64,000 bases of DNA from Fredinandcohnia onubensis (GCF_002734285.1 NZ_NSEA01000028.1:1-64000); one strand, 5' to 3'; numbered from the stretch's first letter, positions 42,704 through 51,454 are shown. The notes: a model not told the origin generated them from the sequence alone. Translations and numbers: made by a program.

Positions 42704-42892
42704 TTGGGAAACGCAATTCGGGATAAGGACTTACAAATAACCTATTTAAAAAATCGACTAAATATGTTCGTAGAGGTGATTGATTCATTAGACCCTGAAT
42801 CAACTGACCTAGAGGACATCGATCGTCTGATCGGGATGCTCGATGACTTGGAAGGAAAATACGAACGATTTAAAAAGGATTGGAAAGAATAA
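42704..42892 (+). CDS. SE1561-family small protein
   Basis: A 62-residue helical protein (KDLQITYLKNRLNMFVEVIDSLDPE...) matching the SE1561 family of Bacillales. The start is TTG, after AAAGGAACG; the ATG at 42685 is out of frame. A hairpin with T-run follows. Function unknown. Confidence 0.75.
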   Translation: MGNAIRDKDLQITYLKNRLNMFVEVIDSLDPESTDLEDIDRLIGMLDDLEGKYERFKKDWKE

Positions 42893-42903
42893 AAGCTTGG
42901 AGG

Positions 42904-42930
42904 ACGCTCAGCATTTGTGCTGGGCGTTTG
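42904..42930 (+). terminator. Terminator of the SE1561-like gene
   Basis: ACGCTCAGCA-TTTG-TGCTGGGCGT then TTGATTGTTT. Confidence 0.8.
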
Positions 42931-42981
42931 ATTGTTTACATAGGATCTTAGTTCATTGGCTGTATTTGCCACGCAAAATAA

Positions 42982-43018
42982 AAAAACAGTGGATCCAGAA
43001 CAAAATCCACTGTTTTTC
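42982..43018 (-). terminator. Terminator of the DUF4317 gene
   Basis: AAAACAGTGGAT pairs with ATCCACTGTTTT; T-runs on both sides, directly after the DUF4317 stop on the minus strand. Confidence 0.88.
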
Positions 43019-43020
43019 GT

Positions 43021-44229
43021 TTAGAAGGAACCAGTAGAACCGTCCCCCTGGTCCTCGGTGTTCCCTTGGTTCTTCGTCTCCAAAGTCAATCCTTCGACAA
43101 CAACGTCCTCATCGATTTCCAATAACAAGCAGCGCTTGCCTTGGTACATGATGTATTTGACGTATTTGAGCTCTTTTGGATCCAGCGTGAGTTTGGCAAC
43201 CTTGGTGTTGATTTTGATTGATTTTGGAATGAGGTTGTTAGCTTTAAATTCATGTCGTTCGTCATCAATTACACTTTTAAAGGCATGCTCTACTTTTGCG
43301 GTATCCACATTTTCTACGCCGCTCACCTTCAAGATGCGCTCTACGTCCTGATAGTTGATCATCGGTGGTTCGCTATCTTCCTCTTCCTCTTCTTCTTTTT
43401 CTTGAACAAAGCGGTCGATTTCCTCATACACGTTCGAAATAACCTCAGATTCTACCTTGTCCCCGATGACATTTTTCAAGATCATTTCAAAGCCAATCCT
43501 GTCATCTTCCGCTGTCATGATATCTTCGCAATTCAACACATCGGAAATGAAACTATAGCTAGGTTCATTCGCTTTTCCGGAAGCATAAAGAATATGATTT
43601 ACGTCTGCTGCATTGTCGTTAAAGGCTGGAAAAAGAAAACCGGTTAACGGAGCAGTTATATTTATAATCGGGTCCAGCTCAGTATTTGGTTTGAATGTTC
43701 TTTCAATATAGTCAAAAACCAATGTCTTTTTCGGTTGGTCAATTTTATTCAATGTGCAAAGAATGAGTGGACTGAAATAAACCTCATCAGATCCGCCTAA
43801 TTCAGATTCAGGGTCGCGTTTTCGAGTTGGTTTTCGGTATTCGGCACGGATGAATGTCACCACTGTGTCAAACTCGTAAACCTTAGAAGCATACATTTTC
43901 TCTACAATTTGCAGCATTTGCTCCAACCATTCTTCGGTGTCTTCCAGCTGTAGTCCATCATATAGAAGGTCGCGTGTGCTATTCTCCACATCATGCATAA
44001 ACTTCAATTCAAATAGCTTCGTATCAAGTTGCCCAGATAATGTTTTTTTAAAGTTATCTAAAAATAATTCCTGCGCTTCTTGTTCTAGTAGCTCGAATGG
44101 CTGACAAATGTGGTGATAAATCTCACCGGATTCTTTTTTGACATACACATTAAAAATTTCGTTTATTTTTAAGTATTGGTTTTCTAGTTTAAATTGTTTT
44201 CGGATGTTTGCGATGTCTTTTTTATTCAC
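43021..44229 (-). CDS. DUF4317 protein with a repeat-derived C-terminus
   Basis: A 402-residue soluble protein with the DUF4317 start NKKDIANIRKQFKLENQYLKINEIFNVYV. Its middle has LFDNFKKTLSG and SEEWLEQM-like helices, an acidic run (KEEEEEEDSE) and a C-terminal domain LTLDPKELKYVKYIMYQGKRCLLLEIDED. The start is GTG at 44229 behind GGGAG; the longer frame lacks a box. The last dozen codons (GNTEDQGDGSTGSF) are read through a copy of the dispersed GGACGGTTC repeat, so the natural C-terminus has probably been replaced or extended by it. Confidence 0.8.
   Translation of the reverse strand: MNKKDIANIRKQFKLENQYLKINEIFNVYVKKESGEIYHHICQPFELLEQEAQELFLDNFKKTLSGQLDTKLFELKFMHDVENSTRDLLYDGLQLEDTEEWLEQMLQIVEKMYASKVYEFDTVVTFIRAEYRKPTRKRDPESELGGSDEVYFSPLILCTLNKIDQPKKTLVFDYIERTFKPNTELDPIINITAPLTGFLFPAFNDNAADVNHILYASGKANEPSYSFISDVLNCEDIMTAEDDRIGFEMILKNVIGDKVESEVISNVYEEIDRFVQEKEEEEEEDSEPPMINYQDVERILKVSGVENVDTAKVEHAFKSVIDDERHEFKANNLIPKSIKINTKVAKLTLDPKELKYVKYIMYQGKRCLLLEIDEDVVVEGLTLETKNQGNTEDQGDGSTGSF
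43025..43057. repeat. Dispersed palindromic repeat family 1, copy F (inside the DUF4317 gene)
   Basis: GGAACCAGTAGAACCGTCCCCCTGG-like single arm within the last codons of DUF4317, the only copy seen inside a coding frame. Confidence 0.8.
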
Positions 44230-44365
44230 TAATCTCAACTCCCATTTTTTGATTATACATGTTGGCATCAAAAATTGTAATGATTGATTTTTTCGTGTAT
44301 GTATGCGCACTACCGGTATAAAAACCCATATATATAAGGTAAAAAGCAAACAGGGGAAGATATCA

Positions 44366-45595
44366 TTGGGCATGCAATCAAGTAAATTTAGATGGGTTAT
44401 TTTTGCTTCTGTTTTGTTTACGTATGTGGTCATGTCAAGTCAACGAACTGCACCAGGATTGATTACAGACCAATTAATGGCGGATTTTCAAGTAACAGCA
44501 ACAACCATTGGACTCCTCACAAGTATCCAATTTTTTGTGTACACAGGTCTGCAAATGCCGATGGGAATCTTGGCGGATCGATATGGACCCAATTTTTTCC
44601 TGATACTAGGTGCCATCCTTACAGGAGTTGGAACCATCATTTATAGCTTGGGAACACATGAAGTGATCCTCTTTTTTGCAAGAATCCTAACAGGAATAGG
44701 GGATGCAACCATTTGGGTGAACCTGGTGCTGATTTTAAGCAGATGGTTTAACGAAAGAGAATTTACCCGGCTAATTGGTGTCGCAGGCATGACCGGTAGC
44801 CTTGGATTCCTGATGGCAACTGTCCCTTTTTCAGCATTAATTGTTTTACTAGGTTGGCGAGGCGCATTTCTTTCAGGGGGAATTCTACTCTGTTTGTGTG
44901 GTGTTTTTTTATACATTGTACTTGTCAAAAAGCCAGGCCACCCGATGATTGAGAAAAAAGAAGTTCAACGTGAAAAAACATCGGTGTTACTCCGTCGGAT
45001 TTTTACCAATCGGCAGGCATGGGCGTTGTTCTTATGTCACTTTGGACTTGTTGGAGGGTATATAGGTTTTATAGGTTCGTGGGCAGTACCTTATGGAATG
45101 GATATGTACGGCTTGACCCGTTTGGAAGCAAGTCAGCTTATTATGTTTAGTCTGATTGGTGCGCTAATGGGTGCACCGTTAATCGGCTGGATTTCAAGTC
45201 GATTAGGGTTAATCAAACAACCTTATATCATTTTTCATATTGTCACGGTGCTATGTTGGTCTACTTTTCTTGTTTTCAGAGAGGGACCCCCATTATTCTT
45301 GCTCATTTCACTTTTCTTTATAATCGGATTTTCGTTCGGTTCAAATTCTCTAACCTTTGCCGTTGTCCGCCAAACGTTCCCAACAAGTGAATCCGGAATG
45401 GTTTCTGGATTTGCGAACACAGGTGGATTTTTAAGTGCTGTATTGCTTCCTGCCATTTTCGGGGGTGTATTAGACCATGTTACCGCTGGATATTATTATG
45501 GCTTTATCATTCCCTTGATTTTTTCAGTCTTCGGTTTGATAGGAGTGAACCTCATAAAAGAAAAACCTCAAGTTGCGGCGATTCCCGTAAGATAA
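44366..45595 (+). CDS. MFS transporter
   Basis: A 409-residue protein with twelve membrane helices. MFS loops include GILADRYGPNF (2-3) and WISSRLGLIKQP (8-9); helix 1 is FASVLFTYVVMSSQRTAPG, typical of the oxalate/anion (OFA)-like and YfkF-unrelated groups. The best box, AGGGGAAG, is 9 bases before a TTG at 44366; an ATG at 44372 is the alternative. It is divergent from DUF4317. Substrate not predictable. Confidence 0.82.
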   Translation: MGMQSSKFRWVIFASVLFTYVVMSSQRTAPGLITDQLMADFQVTATTIGLLTSIQFFVYTGLQMPMGILADRYGPNFFLILGAILTGVGTIIYSLGTHEVILFFARILTGIGDATIWVNLVLILSRWFNEREFTRLIGVAGMTGSLGFLMATVPFSALIVLLGWRGAFLSGGILLCLCGVFLYIVLVKKPGHPMIEKKEVQREKTSVLLRRIFTNRQAWALFLCHFGLVGGYIGFIGSWAVPYGMDMYGLTRLEASQLIMFSLIGALMGAPLIGWISSRLGLIKQPYIIFHIVTVLCWSTFLVFREGPPLFLLISLFFIIGFSFGSNSLTFAVVRQTFPTSESGMVSGFANTGGFLSAVLLPAIFGGVLDHVTAGYYYGFIIPLIFSVFGLIGVNLIKEKPQVAAIPVR

Positions 45596-45675
45596 AATCT
45601 GGAATCGTTTGCAAATCTCTTTCCGAAAAAAATAGATAGGAGTATAATGAAAATTGTGATTATAAATAATATGTT

Positions 45676-45814
45676 AACTTATTCAGTAGAAGTCCCTAAC
45701 TTCTACTAAATAAGTCATGCCTCCGGCGGATGCCACGATTTTTAAAAGGAAAATTTTCGAGCAAGCTCGAAAAAAATCGGGCGCAAATACGCCAAGGCGC
45801 ATTTGATTAAGGGG
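45676..45814. repeat. Structured intergenic element before fumA
   Basis: A chain of hairpins: ACTTCTACT..AGTAGAAGT-type arms at 45676-45715, CCTCCGGCGG, TCGAGCAAGCTCGA, and GGCGC..GCGCC near 45780-45800. It has no coding sense and looks like a mobile or leader RNA element; similar sequences occur between Bacillus genes as far as I recall. Confidence 0.5.
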
Positions 45815-45837
45815 ATATAAGGGAAAGGGGAATACAG

Positions 45838-47373
45838 ATGGATAAGCTACAACAAAGTATGTACAAGTTAATTGTAGAGACATCAACAAGACTTCCAAAG
45901 GATGTACGTAGAGCGGTTGCTCGCGCAAAAGCGAGTGAAAGTGCAGGTACTCGTGCTGCTATGTCTCTTTCAACCATCACCAATAATATTTCAATGGCGG
46001 ACGTGAACGTATCACCAATCTGCCAAGATACAGGTCTACCAACTTTCAAAGTGAAAACTCCTGTTGGAGTGAACCAATTAAAAATCAAAGCTGCGATTCG
46101 TGCAGCAATTGTGGAAGCAACGAAAGACGGAAAGCTTCGTCCAAACTCAGTTGATTCATTAACTGGTAAAAACAGCGGGGACAACCTCGGTGAAGGTGTT
46201 CCGGTTATTAAGTTTGAACAATGGGAAAAAGATTACATCGATGTTCGCCTTATTTTAAAAGGTGGCGGCTGTGAAAATAAGAACATCCAATACAGCTTAC
46301 CTTGTGAATTAGAGGGACTTGGTCGTGCGGGCCGTGACTTAGACGGTATTCGTAAGTGTATCATGCACTCTGTGTACCAAGCACAAGGACAAGGCTGTAG
46401 TGCTGGATTCATTGGCGTTGGAATCGGTGGAGACCGTACTTCAGGCTATGAGTTAGCAAAAGAACAACTTTTCCGCTCTGTTGAAGATGTAAATCCAAAT
46501 GAAGATCTTCGCCAACTTGAAGAATACGTTATGGAAAATGCAAATAAGCTTGGCATCGGAACAATGGGCTTCGGCGGCGAAACCACTCTACTTGGTTGTA
46601 AAGTTGGCGTTATGCACCGTATCCCAGCAAGCTTCTTCGTATCTGTTGCGTACAACTGTTGGGCATATCGCCGTCTAGGTATCACTCTTGATGCTGAAAC
46701 TGGTGATATCAAAGATTGGTTATACAATGAGGGAGAGGAAATTGACTTCTCTAAAGAACAAGAAGAAGTACAAGAAGTAAAATCAGAAACTCGCGAAGTT
46801 GTGCTACAAGCTCCAATCACTGAAGAGCAAATTCGCGAACTAAAAGTGGGTGACGTGGTTAAAATCAACGGCCGTATGTTTACAGGTCGTGACGCTATCC
46901 ACAAACATCTATCTGAAAACGATGCACCAGTTGATCTAGACGGACAAGTCATTTACCACTGTGGTCCGGTAATGCTTAAGGATGAAGATGGAAACTGGCA
47001 CGTAAAAGCTGCTGGCCCAACAACAAGTATTCGTGAGGAACCTTACCAAGGCGACATCATGAAAAAATTCGGCATCCGTGCTGTAATTGGTAAAGGTGGA
47101 ATGGGACCAAAAACGCTTGCTGCACTTAAGGAGCATGGGGGAGTTTACCTAAACGCAATCGGTGGAGCTGCACAATATTATGCAGACTGCATCAAGTCAG
47201 TCGATGGCGTTGACTTAATGGAATTCGGTATTCCAGAAGCAATGTGGCATCTATCTGTTGAAGGCTTCACCGCCGTTGTAACTATGGATTCACACGGCAA
47301 CAGTCTACACGAGGACGTTGACAAATCATCATTAGAAAAACTAGAACAATTCAAAGAGCGTGTATTTGCTTAA
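45838..47373 (+). CDS. fumA: Class I fumarate hydratase (iron-sulfur)
   Basis: A 511-residue one-piece class I fumarase. The alpha part (1-290) holds the cluster cysteines in SPICQDTG, GGGCENKN and GFGGETTLLGCKVG; the beta part (about 315-511) has GRMFTGRDAIHKHL, YHCGPV and GGAAQYYADCIKSVDGV. It interconverts fumarate and malate and is oxygen-sensitive, unlike the class II enzyme common in Bacillus. AAGGGGAATAC precedes the ATG. It has its own terminator. Confidence 0.93.
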   Translation: MDKLQQSMYKLIVETSTRLPKDVRRAVARAKASESAGTRAAMSLSTITNNISMADVNVSPICQDTGLPTFKVKTPVGVNQLKIKAAIRAAIVEATKDGKLRPNSVDSLTGKNSGDNLGEGVPVIKFEQWEKDYIDVRLILKGGGCENKNIQYSLPCELEGLGRAGRDLDGIRKCIMHSVYQAQGQGCSAGFIGVGIGGDRTSGYELAKEQLFRSVEDVNPNEDLRQLEEYVMENANKLGIGTMGFGGETTLLGCKVGVMHRIPASFFVSVAYNCWAYRRLGITLDAETGDIKDWLYNEGEEIDFSKEQEEVQEVKSETREVVLQAPITEEQIRELKVGDVVKINGRMFTGRDAIHKHLSENDAPVDLDGQVIYHCGPVMLKDEDGNWHVKAAGPTTSIREEPYQGDIMKKFGIRAVIGKGGMGPKTLAALKEHGGVYLNAIGGAAQYYADCIKSVDGVDLMEFGIPEAMWHLSVEGFTAVVTMDSHGNSLHEDVDKSSLEKLEQFKERVFA

Positions 47374-47381
47374 TTTTAAGG

Positions 47382-47414
47382 AGCCCGTTACGTATTGTGC
47401 GTAGCGGGTTTTTT
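47382..47414 (+). terminator. fumA terminator
   Basis: CCCGTTACG pairs with CGTAGCGGG and ends in six T. Confidence 0.88.
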
Positions 47415-47427
47415 GTTGCTGTTTGAG

Positions 47428-47520
47428 GTTAGGGAACAATTAATTAGAGTTAGGTTACAAATGTTAAAAGTTAGGGCACAATTATTCGAGAATAGGGAAC
47501 AAATAACATGTAGGTATCAA
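47428..47520. repeat. 21-bp tandem array, four to five units
   Basis: GTTAGGGAACAA-type blocks start at 47428, 47449, 47470 and 47491 (21-bp period); a fifth, diverged block is at 47509. Variable bases separate them. Confidence 0.85.
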
Positions 47521-47674
47521 CCTGAGTTCACAACAGCACATTTTTTGAAAAACAATCTTCAAAAATTAAAAATGACTATCATAAATGGTTTTGTGGAGCA
47601 TGCTCACTTCAAATAAGGAAGAGCATGTTAGTTAAGATCATTTTAAAAGTACAAGCTAAGAGCGATTTCCCCTA

Positions 47675-47950
47675 AGCATGTATGGCAAGATGAGGCTCGC
47701 GGTACACGCACACGGGCAAAAAAACAACAGCATGTAGGTCAAGACTCGTTTTGTGGTACACGCTCAAGCCAAAAATGCTCTAGCATGTACCGCAAGATCA
47801 GTTTAGCGGTACACGCTCGAAGTCAAAAGTCCCCAGCATGTACCACAAGACTAGTTTCGCGGTACACGCTCAAACCGAAAATGCTCTAGCATGTACCACA
47901 AGACCACTCGGTACAAGCACAAACCAAAAATGCCCCACCATGTCCCGCAA
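47675..47950. repeat. 53-bp tandem array, about six units
   Basis: AGCATGTA starts at 47675, 47729, 47782, 47835 and 47888, with a weak sixth near 47937. Each unit holds GTACCGCAAGA and GCGGTACACGCTC, so it can fold on itself. The 719-bp gap between fumA and pdaA is made largely of this and the 21-bp array. Confidence 0.9.
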
Positions 47951-48092
47951 ACCCAATCAACAACACAACCCACCCCCCACAAATTTTATTCATCCACTCA
48001 ATAAAATCTTTTTGGTAATGGATTCGTGCATGAACTCCCTAAATGTGGTAAAAACTAACTCTACTACTAACGGAGTTTGGGAGGTTTTACTT

Positions 48093-48902
48093 TTGAAAAG
48101 GCTTTTGGGCTTACTTCTTCTTTTAACTGTTACCTTTTCATTGGTTGGTGCCCAACAGGCAGCAGCAGCTTATTCAAACGCCCCCATCCATTGGGGCTTC
48201 AAAAAAAGCAAAAACCATGAACCGGCATCAGCGGGTGAGGAGTATGATAAACTACTCGCAAAATATGGCGCATTTTATATTGGAGACACAACCAAGAAAG
48301 ACATCTATCTCACCTTTGACAATGGTTATGAAAATGGCTACACCGAACAAGTTCTCGATGTGTTAAAAGAGAAAAAGGTTCCGGCAACATTCTTTGTAAC
48401 CGGACATTATTTAAAAGACCAGTCCGACCTCGTCAAACGAATGGCAAAGGAAGGTCATATTGTTGGCAATCATTCATGGTATCATCCGGATTTAACAAGA
48501 GTGAGTGACGAGCGTCTTCGAAAAGAATTAGATTCGGTAAGGGAGGAAACGAAAAGGCTGACTGGGCAGGATGTCACCTATCTTCGACCACCGCGAGGCA
48601 TTTTCAGTGAACGCACTTTAGCATTATCAAGGGATTTGGGCTATCAAAATGTGTTCTGGTCACTCGCATTTGTTGATTGGCATATCAATAACCAAAGAGG
48701 TTGGGAGTATGCCTACAACAACATCATGAGACAAATTCATCCAGGTGCCATTCTGTTGCTGCACACAGTATCAAGGGATAATGCGGAAGCGCTCGGTAAA
48801 GCCATCGATGATTTACGGGAAGAAGGGTATACCTTCCGAAGCTTAGATCACCTAATGGCGGAAAAATCCATTAAAGAAGAGCTACTATTCAACATGAACT
48901 AA
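48093..48902 (+). CDS. pdaA: Delta-lactam-forming polysaccharide deacetylase PdaA
   Basis: A 269-residue exported protein: signal peptide of about 25 residues, then a NodB domain with YLTFDNGYENGYT, HIVGNHSWYHPDLT (metal His) and YLRPPRGIFSE. TFDNGYE, with Asn in place of the second Asp, is typical of PdaA, which deacetylates N-acetylmuramic acid and closes muramic-delta-lactam in spore cortex. The start is TTG at 48093 behind GGGAGG; the longer frame upstream runs through the 53-bp repeats. It indicates a spore-forming host. Confidence 0.92.
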   Translation: MKRLLGLLLLLTVTFSLVGAQQAAAAYSNAPIHWGFKKSKNHEPASAGEEYDKLLAKYGAFYIGDTTKKDIYLTFDNGYENGYTEQVLDVLKEKKVPATFFVTGHYLKDQSDLVKRMAKEGHIVGNHSWYHPDLTRVSDERLRKELDSVREETKRLTGQDVTYLRPPRGIFSERTLALSRDLGYQNVFWSLAFVDWHINNQRGWEYAYNNIMRQIHPGAILLLHTVSRDNAEALGKAIDDLREEGYTFRSLDHLMAEKSIKEELLFNMN

Positions 48903-48907
48903 ATAGA

Positions 48908-48936
48908 AAAAGGACTTAGCATGCCTAAGTCCTTTT
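48908..48936. terminator. Bidirectional terminator between pdaA and the LprI gene
   Basis: A perfect 12-bp stem, AAAAGGACTTAG with CTAAGTCCTTTT, and CATGC loop. Confidence 0.92.
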
Positions 48937-48940
48937 AAAC

Positions 48941-49534
48941 TTACATATATTTTTCAACTAATTCATAGCATCTTTCTTTGGTGACCTGGGCTAGAGTACT
49001 TGTTTTTACTAAAGGTTCCATTGTGCCACCTTTGTATTGTTCTGCTTCTTCACTTGCCGCCTTATATTTATCTTTAATCCATCGGCGTTGTTCTTCCCGT
49101 AACTCATCCATCTCTTCAGTCGGAAGTTGTTTCTCAAGTTCTTTCCAGATTTTATTTAGCGCATCGTCCCATACTTTATAGTTTGCTGCCGCAATTTCAT
49201 TCATCTCTAGTTGTGTTTCACCCTTAGGGTTGCTTTCGATTTCCTTTTCAATTGCTTCAAGTTCACTTAGATATTGAATCTTAAGAGGACTGTCTTCTGT
49301 CTCCCCTTCGACGTTAGTGTCTGTAGACTCTGCATCGACATTTTCATCTGTAGAATCTTCTTCTTGAGTGGTTTCAGAAGCTTCAACAGTCTCATTTGAA
49401 TCTGCTTTTTCTGAGTCTGAAGTATTTTCCTCGATTTTAGTTGGTTCTTCTGGTGTCAAACTGGTCTCCTTATCTGTATTTGAACAGGCAGCCAACAAAC
49501 CTAATATGACAGTTAACAGTAAAAACTTCTTCAT
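48941..49534 (-). CDS. Lipoprotein with LprI-like domain
   Basis: A 197-residue lipoprotein: signal with lipobox LLAAC (lipid Cys17), an acidic Ser/Thr/Glu linker (20-85), and an LprI/DUF1311 domain (about 90-197) with MNEIAAANYKVWDDALNKIWKEL and REEQRRWIKDKYKAA. Mycobacterial LprI inhibits lysozyme; in Bacillus the role is unknown. AAGGAG-type box precedes the ATG. Convergent with pdaA. Confidence 0.85.
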   Translation of the reverse strand: MKKFLLLTVILGLLAACSNTDKETSLTPEEPTKIEENTSDSEKADSNETVEASETTQEEDSTDENVDAESTDTNVEGETEDSPLKIQYLSELEAIEKEIESNPKGETQLEMNEIAAANYKVWDDALNKIWKELEKQLPTEEMDELREEQRRWIKDKYKAASEEAEQYKGGTMEPLVKTSTLAQVTKERCYELVEKYM

Positions 49535-49618
49535 TTTAAAAACTCCTTGTATAATTTGTTCTATGTAACCTACTTTAACAAAAATGCATGTATCGTCAAA
49601 TTATATCGTAAAAACGAT

Positions 49619-49645
49619 AAAAGAGCTGTAAGTTTTCAGCTCTTT
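49619..49645 (-). terminator. Terminator of the four-helix membrane protein gene
   Basis: AAGAGCTG pairs with CAGCTCTT with T/A-runs on both sides and includes the stop codon of the gene at 49636. Confidence 0.75.
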
Positions 49646-50148
49646 TTCTGTGGTACTTTTTTCTTCCGCCAAGGTTTAATGTATGAAATAATAAAAATAA
49701 AAATGGTAACTGCCACTTGAAAATAGACCGCATATTGTCTCATTAAGTGGTTTTGAATGAACTCGGGGTTGGTCAAGGCTAATTCCCGTTGAGTTTCAAG
49801 GAGCTCCATATTGGTGATCATTAGCTTGTCTATAATAAAAATCCCAACAATCGTTTGAATTAAATACAGTACGAATTTCACGCCAACCCAAAGATGCTTG
49901 AAAAAGCCCCAGTTTGTAAAGAACCCATAGGTGAGCCCCACTAATAGTGTGCCAATTGCACCCCATCGAACAATGTTATCACTAATGATTACGATATTTT
50001 TATATCCCAAATAGGACTCATCAAATTTAGTAAAATCAAGATGAATATTAAGTGCAAGGGAACTTAATATTCCTCCGAAAAATACTACGACTAGAAAGAC
50101 GTGAATGATTTTTAACCATTTCAACCCATTAGGTCCGATTTTTTTCAT
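49636..50148 (-). CDS. Four-helix membrane protein (CopD/DUF2269-like)
   Basis: A 170-residue protein with four membrane helices (about 9-30, 55-75, 82-105, 138-158) and a basic tail. Helix 1 contains LKIIHVFLVVVFFGGIL, the His pattern of heme or copper-related CopD/DUF2269 proteins. GGGAGG is 9 bases before the ATG at 50148. It diverges from the SMR pair. Function unknown. Confidence 0.65.
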   Translation of the reverse strand: MKKIGPNGLKWLKIIHVFLVVVFFGGILSSLALNIHLDFTKFDESYLGYKNIVIISDNIVRWGAIGTLLVGLTYGFFTNWGFFKHLWVGVKFVLYLIQTIVGIFIIDKLMITNMELLETQRELALTNPEFIQNHLMRQYAVYFQVAVTIFIFIISYIKPWRKKKVPQKKS

Positions 50149-50319
50149 CTTCCAATACCTCCCGTGTTTTCTGAACAACATCATCCATTTTACGCGGAGG
50201 AGGGACGTTTAAAAATATGCCCCAGACGTAACTTTCGCTACAACTGAGGTCCTATATTTTCTAAACTTGACCGAGGAGGTAAAATGGAGAAAGAGACTTT
50301 TTAGGTAGGAGGTATCACA

Positions 50320-50643
50320 ATGAATGCATACATCCTTTTGATTTTTGCGATTATTAGTGAAGTGTTCGGCAGTTCGATGCTTAAAGCAACAGACGGGTTC
50401 AAAAAGTTCCTGCCTTCTTTAGGAGTCATGATTGGATACGGTCTAGCATTCTATGCTTTATCACTATCATTAACAACATTGCCGCTCGGTATGGCTTACG
50501 CGATTTGGGCCGGCGTTGGGACAGCACTAACCGCATTTGTCGGAATTATCATCTATAAAGAACATGTTGATCGGAAAAAAATCCTTGGATTCTTCTTAAT
50601 CATCGGTGGAGTCATTTTACTAAATGTCGGAGGGGGTCATTAA
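50320..50643 (+). CDS. ebrA: Paired SMR transporter subunit A
   Basis: A 107-residue four-helix small multidrug resistance protein with the membrane-embedded Glu in IISEVFGSSMLKATDGF and YAIWAGVGTALTAF. It works as a hetero-oligomer with the next gene, which starts right after its stop codon. Lengths 107 and 117 match EbrA/EbrB (105/117) of B. subtilis, which expel cationic dyes; YvaDE- or YkkCD-type pairs are alternatives. TAGGAGG precedes the ATG. Confidence 0.85.
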   Translation: MNAYILLIFAIISEVFGSSMLKATDGFKKFLPSLGVMIGYGLAFYALSLSLTTLPLGMAYAIWAGVGTALTAFVGIIIYKEHVDRKKILGFFLIIGGVILLNVGGGH

Positions 50644-50997
50644 ATGAAAGGATATCTAGCATTATCGATTTCAATTATTTGTGAGATTTTTGCAACGGCG
50701 ATGCTTAAAATGTCCGAGGGCTTTACTGTTCTTTTTCCATCGGTCGGTGTCATCATAGGTTATGGACTCGCATTTTATTGCTTATCCTTATGTTTAAAAA
50801 CCCTTCCGCTAAGTTTGGCGTATGCGATTTGGTCTGGTGTTGGAACAGCATTAACGGCAGTTATTGGTGCGCTGGTATGGGGAGAGGTTTTTAGCACTCT
50901 TAAACTAGCAGGCATCATTTTGATTATCGGTGGAGTGATACTATTAAATTCTTCGAAAAACGAAGAAATTGAGAATCCAACAGCTAAAGCACTTTAA
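50644..50997 (+). CDS. ebrB: Paired SMR transporter subunit B
   Basis: A 117-residue four-helix SMR protein with IICEIFATAMLKMSEGF (essential Glu) and YAIWSGVGTALTAVIG. Its longer C-terminal tail distinguishes it from the partner and, with opposite charge bias in the loops, fits the usual dual-topology pairing. Its ATG follows the ebrA stop without a gap, so the subunits are co-translated. Confidence 0.85.
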   Translation: MKGYLALSISIICEIFATAMLKMSEGFTVLFPSVGVIIGYGLAFYCLSLCLKTLPLSLAYAIWSGVGTALTAVIGALVWGEVFSTLKLAGIILIIGGVILLNSSKNEEIENPTAKAL

Positions 50998-51054
50998 TAA
51001 AAAAGCATATCCTCTTATAATTGAAAGGGAATCCACAATAAGGGGGACAAGGAA

Positions 51055-51366
51055 ATGGTTGGAGAATGGGAAAACGCAGAACCAGGGGTAAAACGTAAAA
51101 TTTTCCCTCCAGGTGAATCAGTAATGATGATGGAGGTGCACTTTGAAAAAGGTGCAGAAGGCTACCAACATAGTCATCCTCATGAACAGTTCACATACGT
51201 CATGAAGGGAAGCTTCCAGTTCACAATCGAAGGTGAACAAACAACGGTTTCCCAAGGAGAAACGATTTTTATTCCAGGGAACCATAAACATGGAGTCGTT
51301 GCACTAGAAGAAGGTATTTTACTAGATACATTTACACCACTTCGTGAAGACCTACTAAATAGGTAA
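51055..51366 (+). CDS. Cupin-domain protein
   Basis: A 103-residue single-cupin protein with motif 1 QHSHPHEQFTYVMKGSFQFTIEG (two His and a Glu-type metal site) and motif 2 GETIFIPGNHKHGVVA. Substrate unknown. GGGGGACAAGG precedes the ATG. It has its own terminator at about 51372-51402. Confidence 0.83.
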   Translation: MVGEWENAEPGVKRKIFPPGESVMMMEVHFEKGAEGYQHSHPHEQFTYVMKGSFQFTIEGEQTTVSQGETIFIPGNHKHGVVALEEGILLDTFTPLREDLLNR

Positions 51367-51371
51367 ATCAG

Positions 51372-51402
51372 GGAATCCTCTTGCTTGCAGGGGGATTTTT
51401 TT
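51372..51402 (+). terminator. Terminator of the cupin gene
   Basis: AATCCTCTTGC pairs with GCAGGGGGATT (G-U pairs) and ends in eight T. Confidence 0.85.
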
Positions 51403-51454
51403 TATGCTGAAATGGTATAATGTGTACTAACACTTAAGAATTGAGGTTGGTTCC

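Noticed and set aside
45683-45928. 81-residue minus-strand frame before fumA
   Set aside because: It reads through the structured intergenic element and the fumA start and has no ribosome binding site.
47395-47616. 73-residue plus-strand open frame after fumA
   Set aside because: It is produced by the 21-bp repeat array, has no ribosome binding site, and overlaps the fumA terminator.
50185-50319. Guanidine (ykkC) riboswitch before the SMR pair
   Set aside because: The conserved ykkC blocks are not found, and the leader is too short for a complete aptamer.
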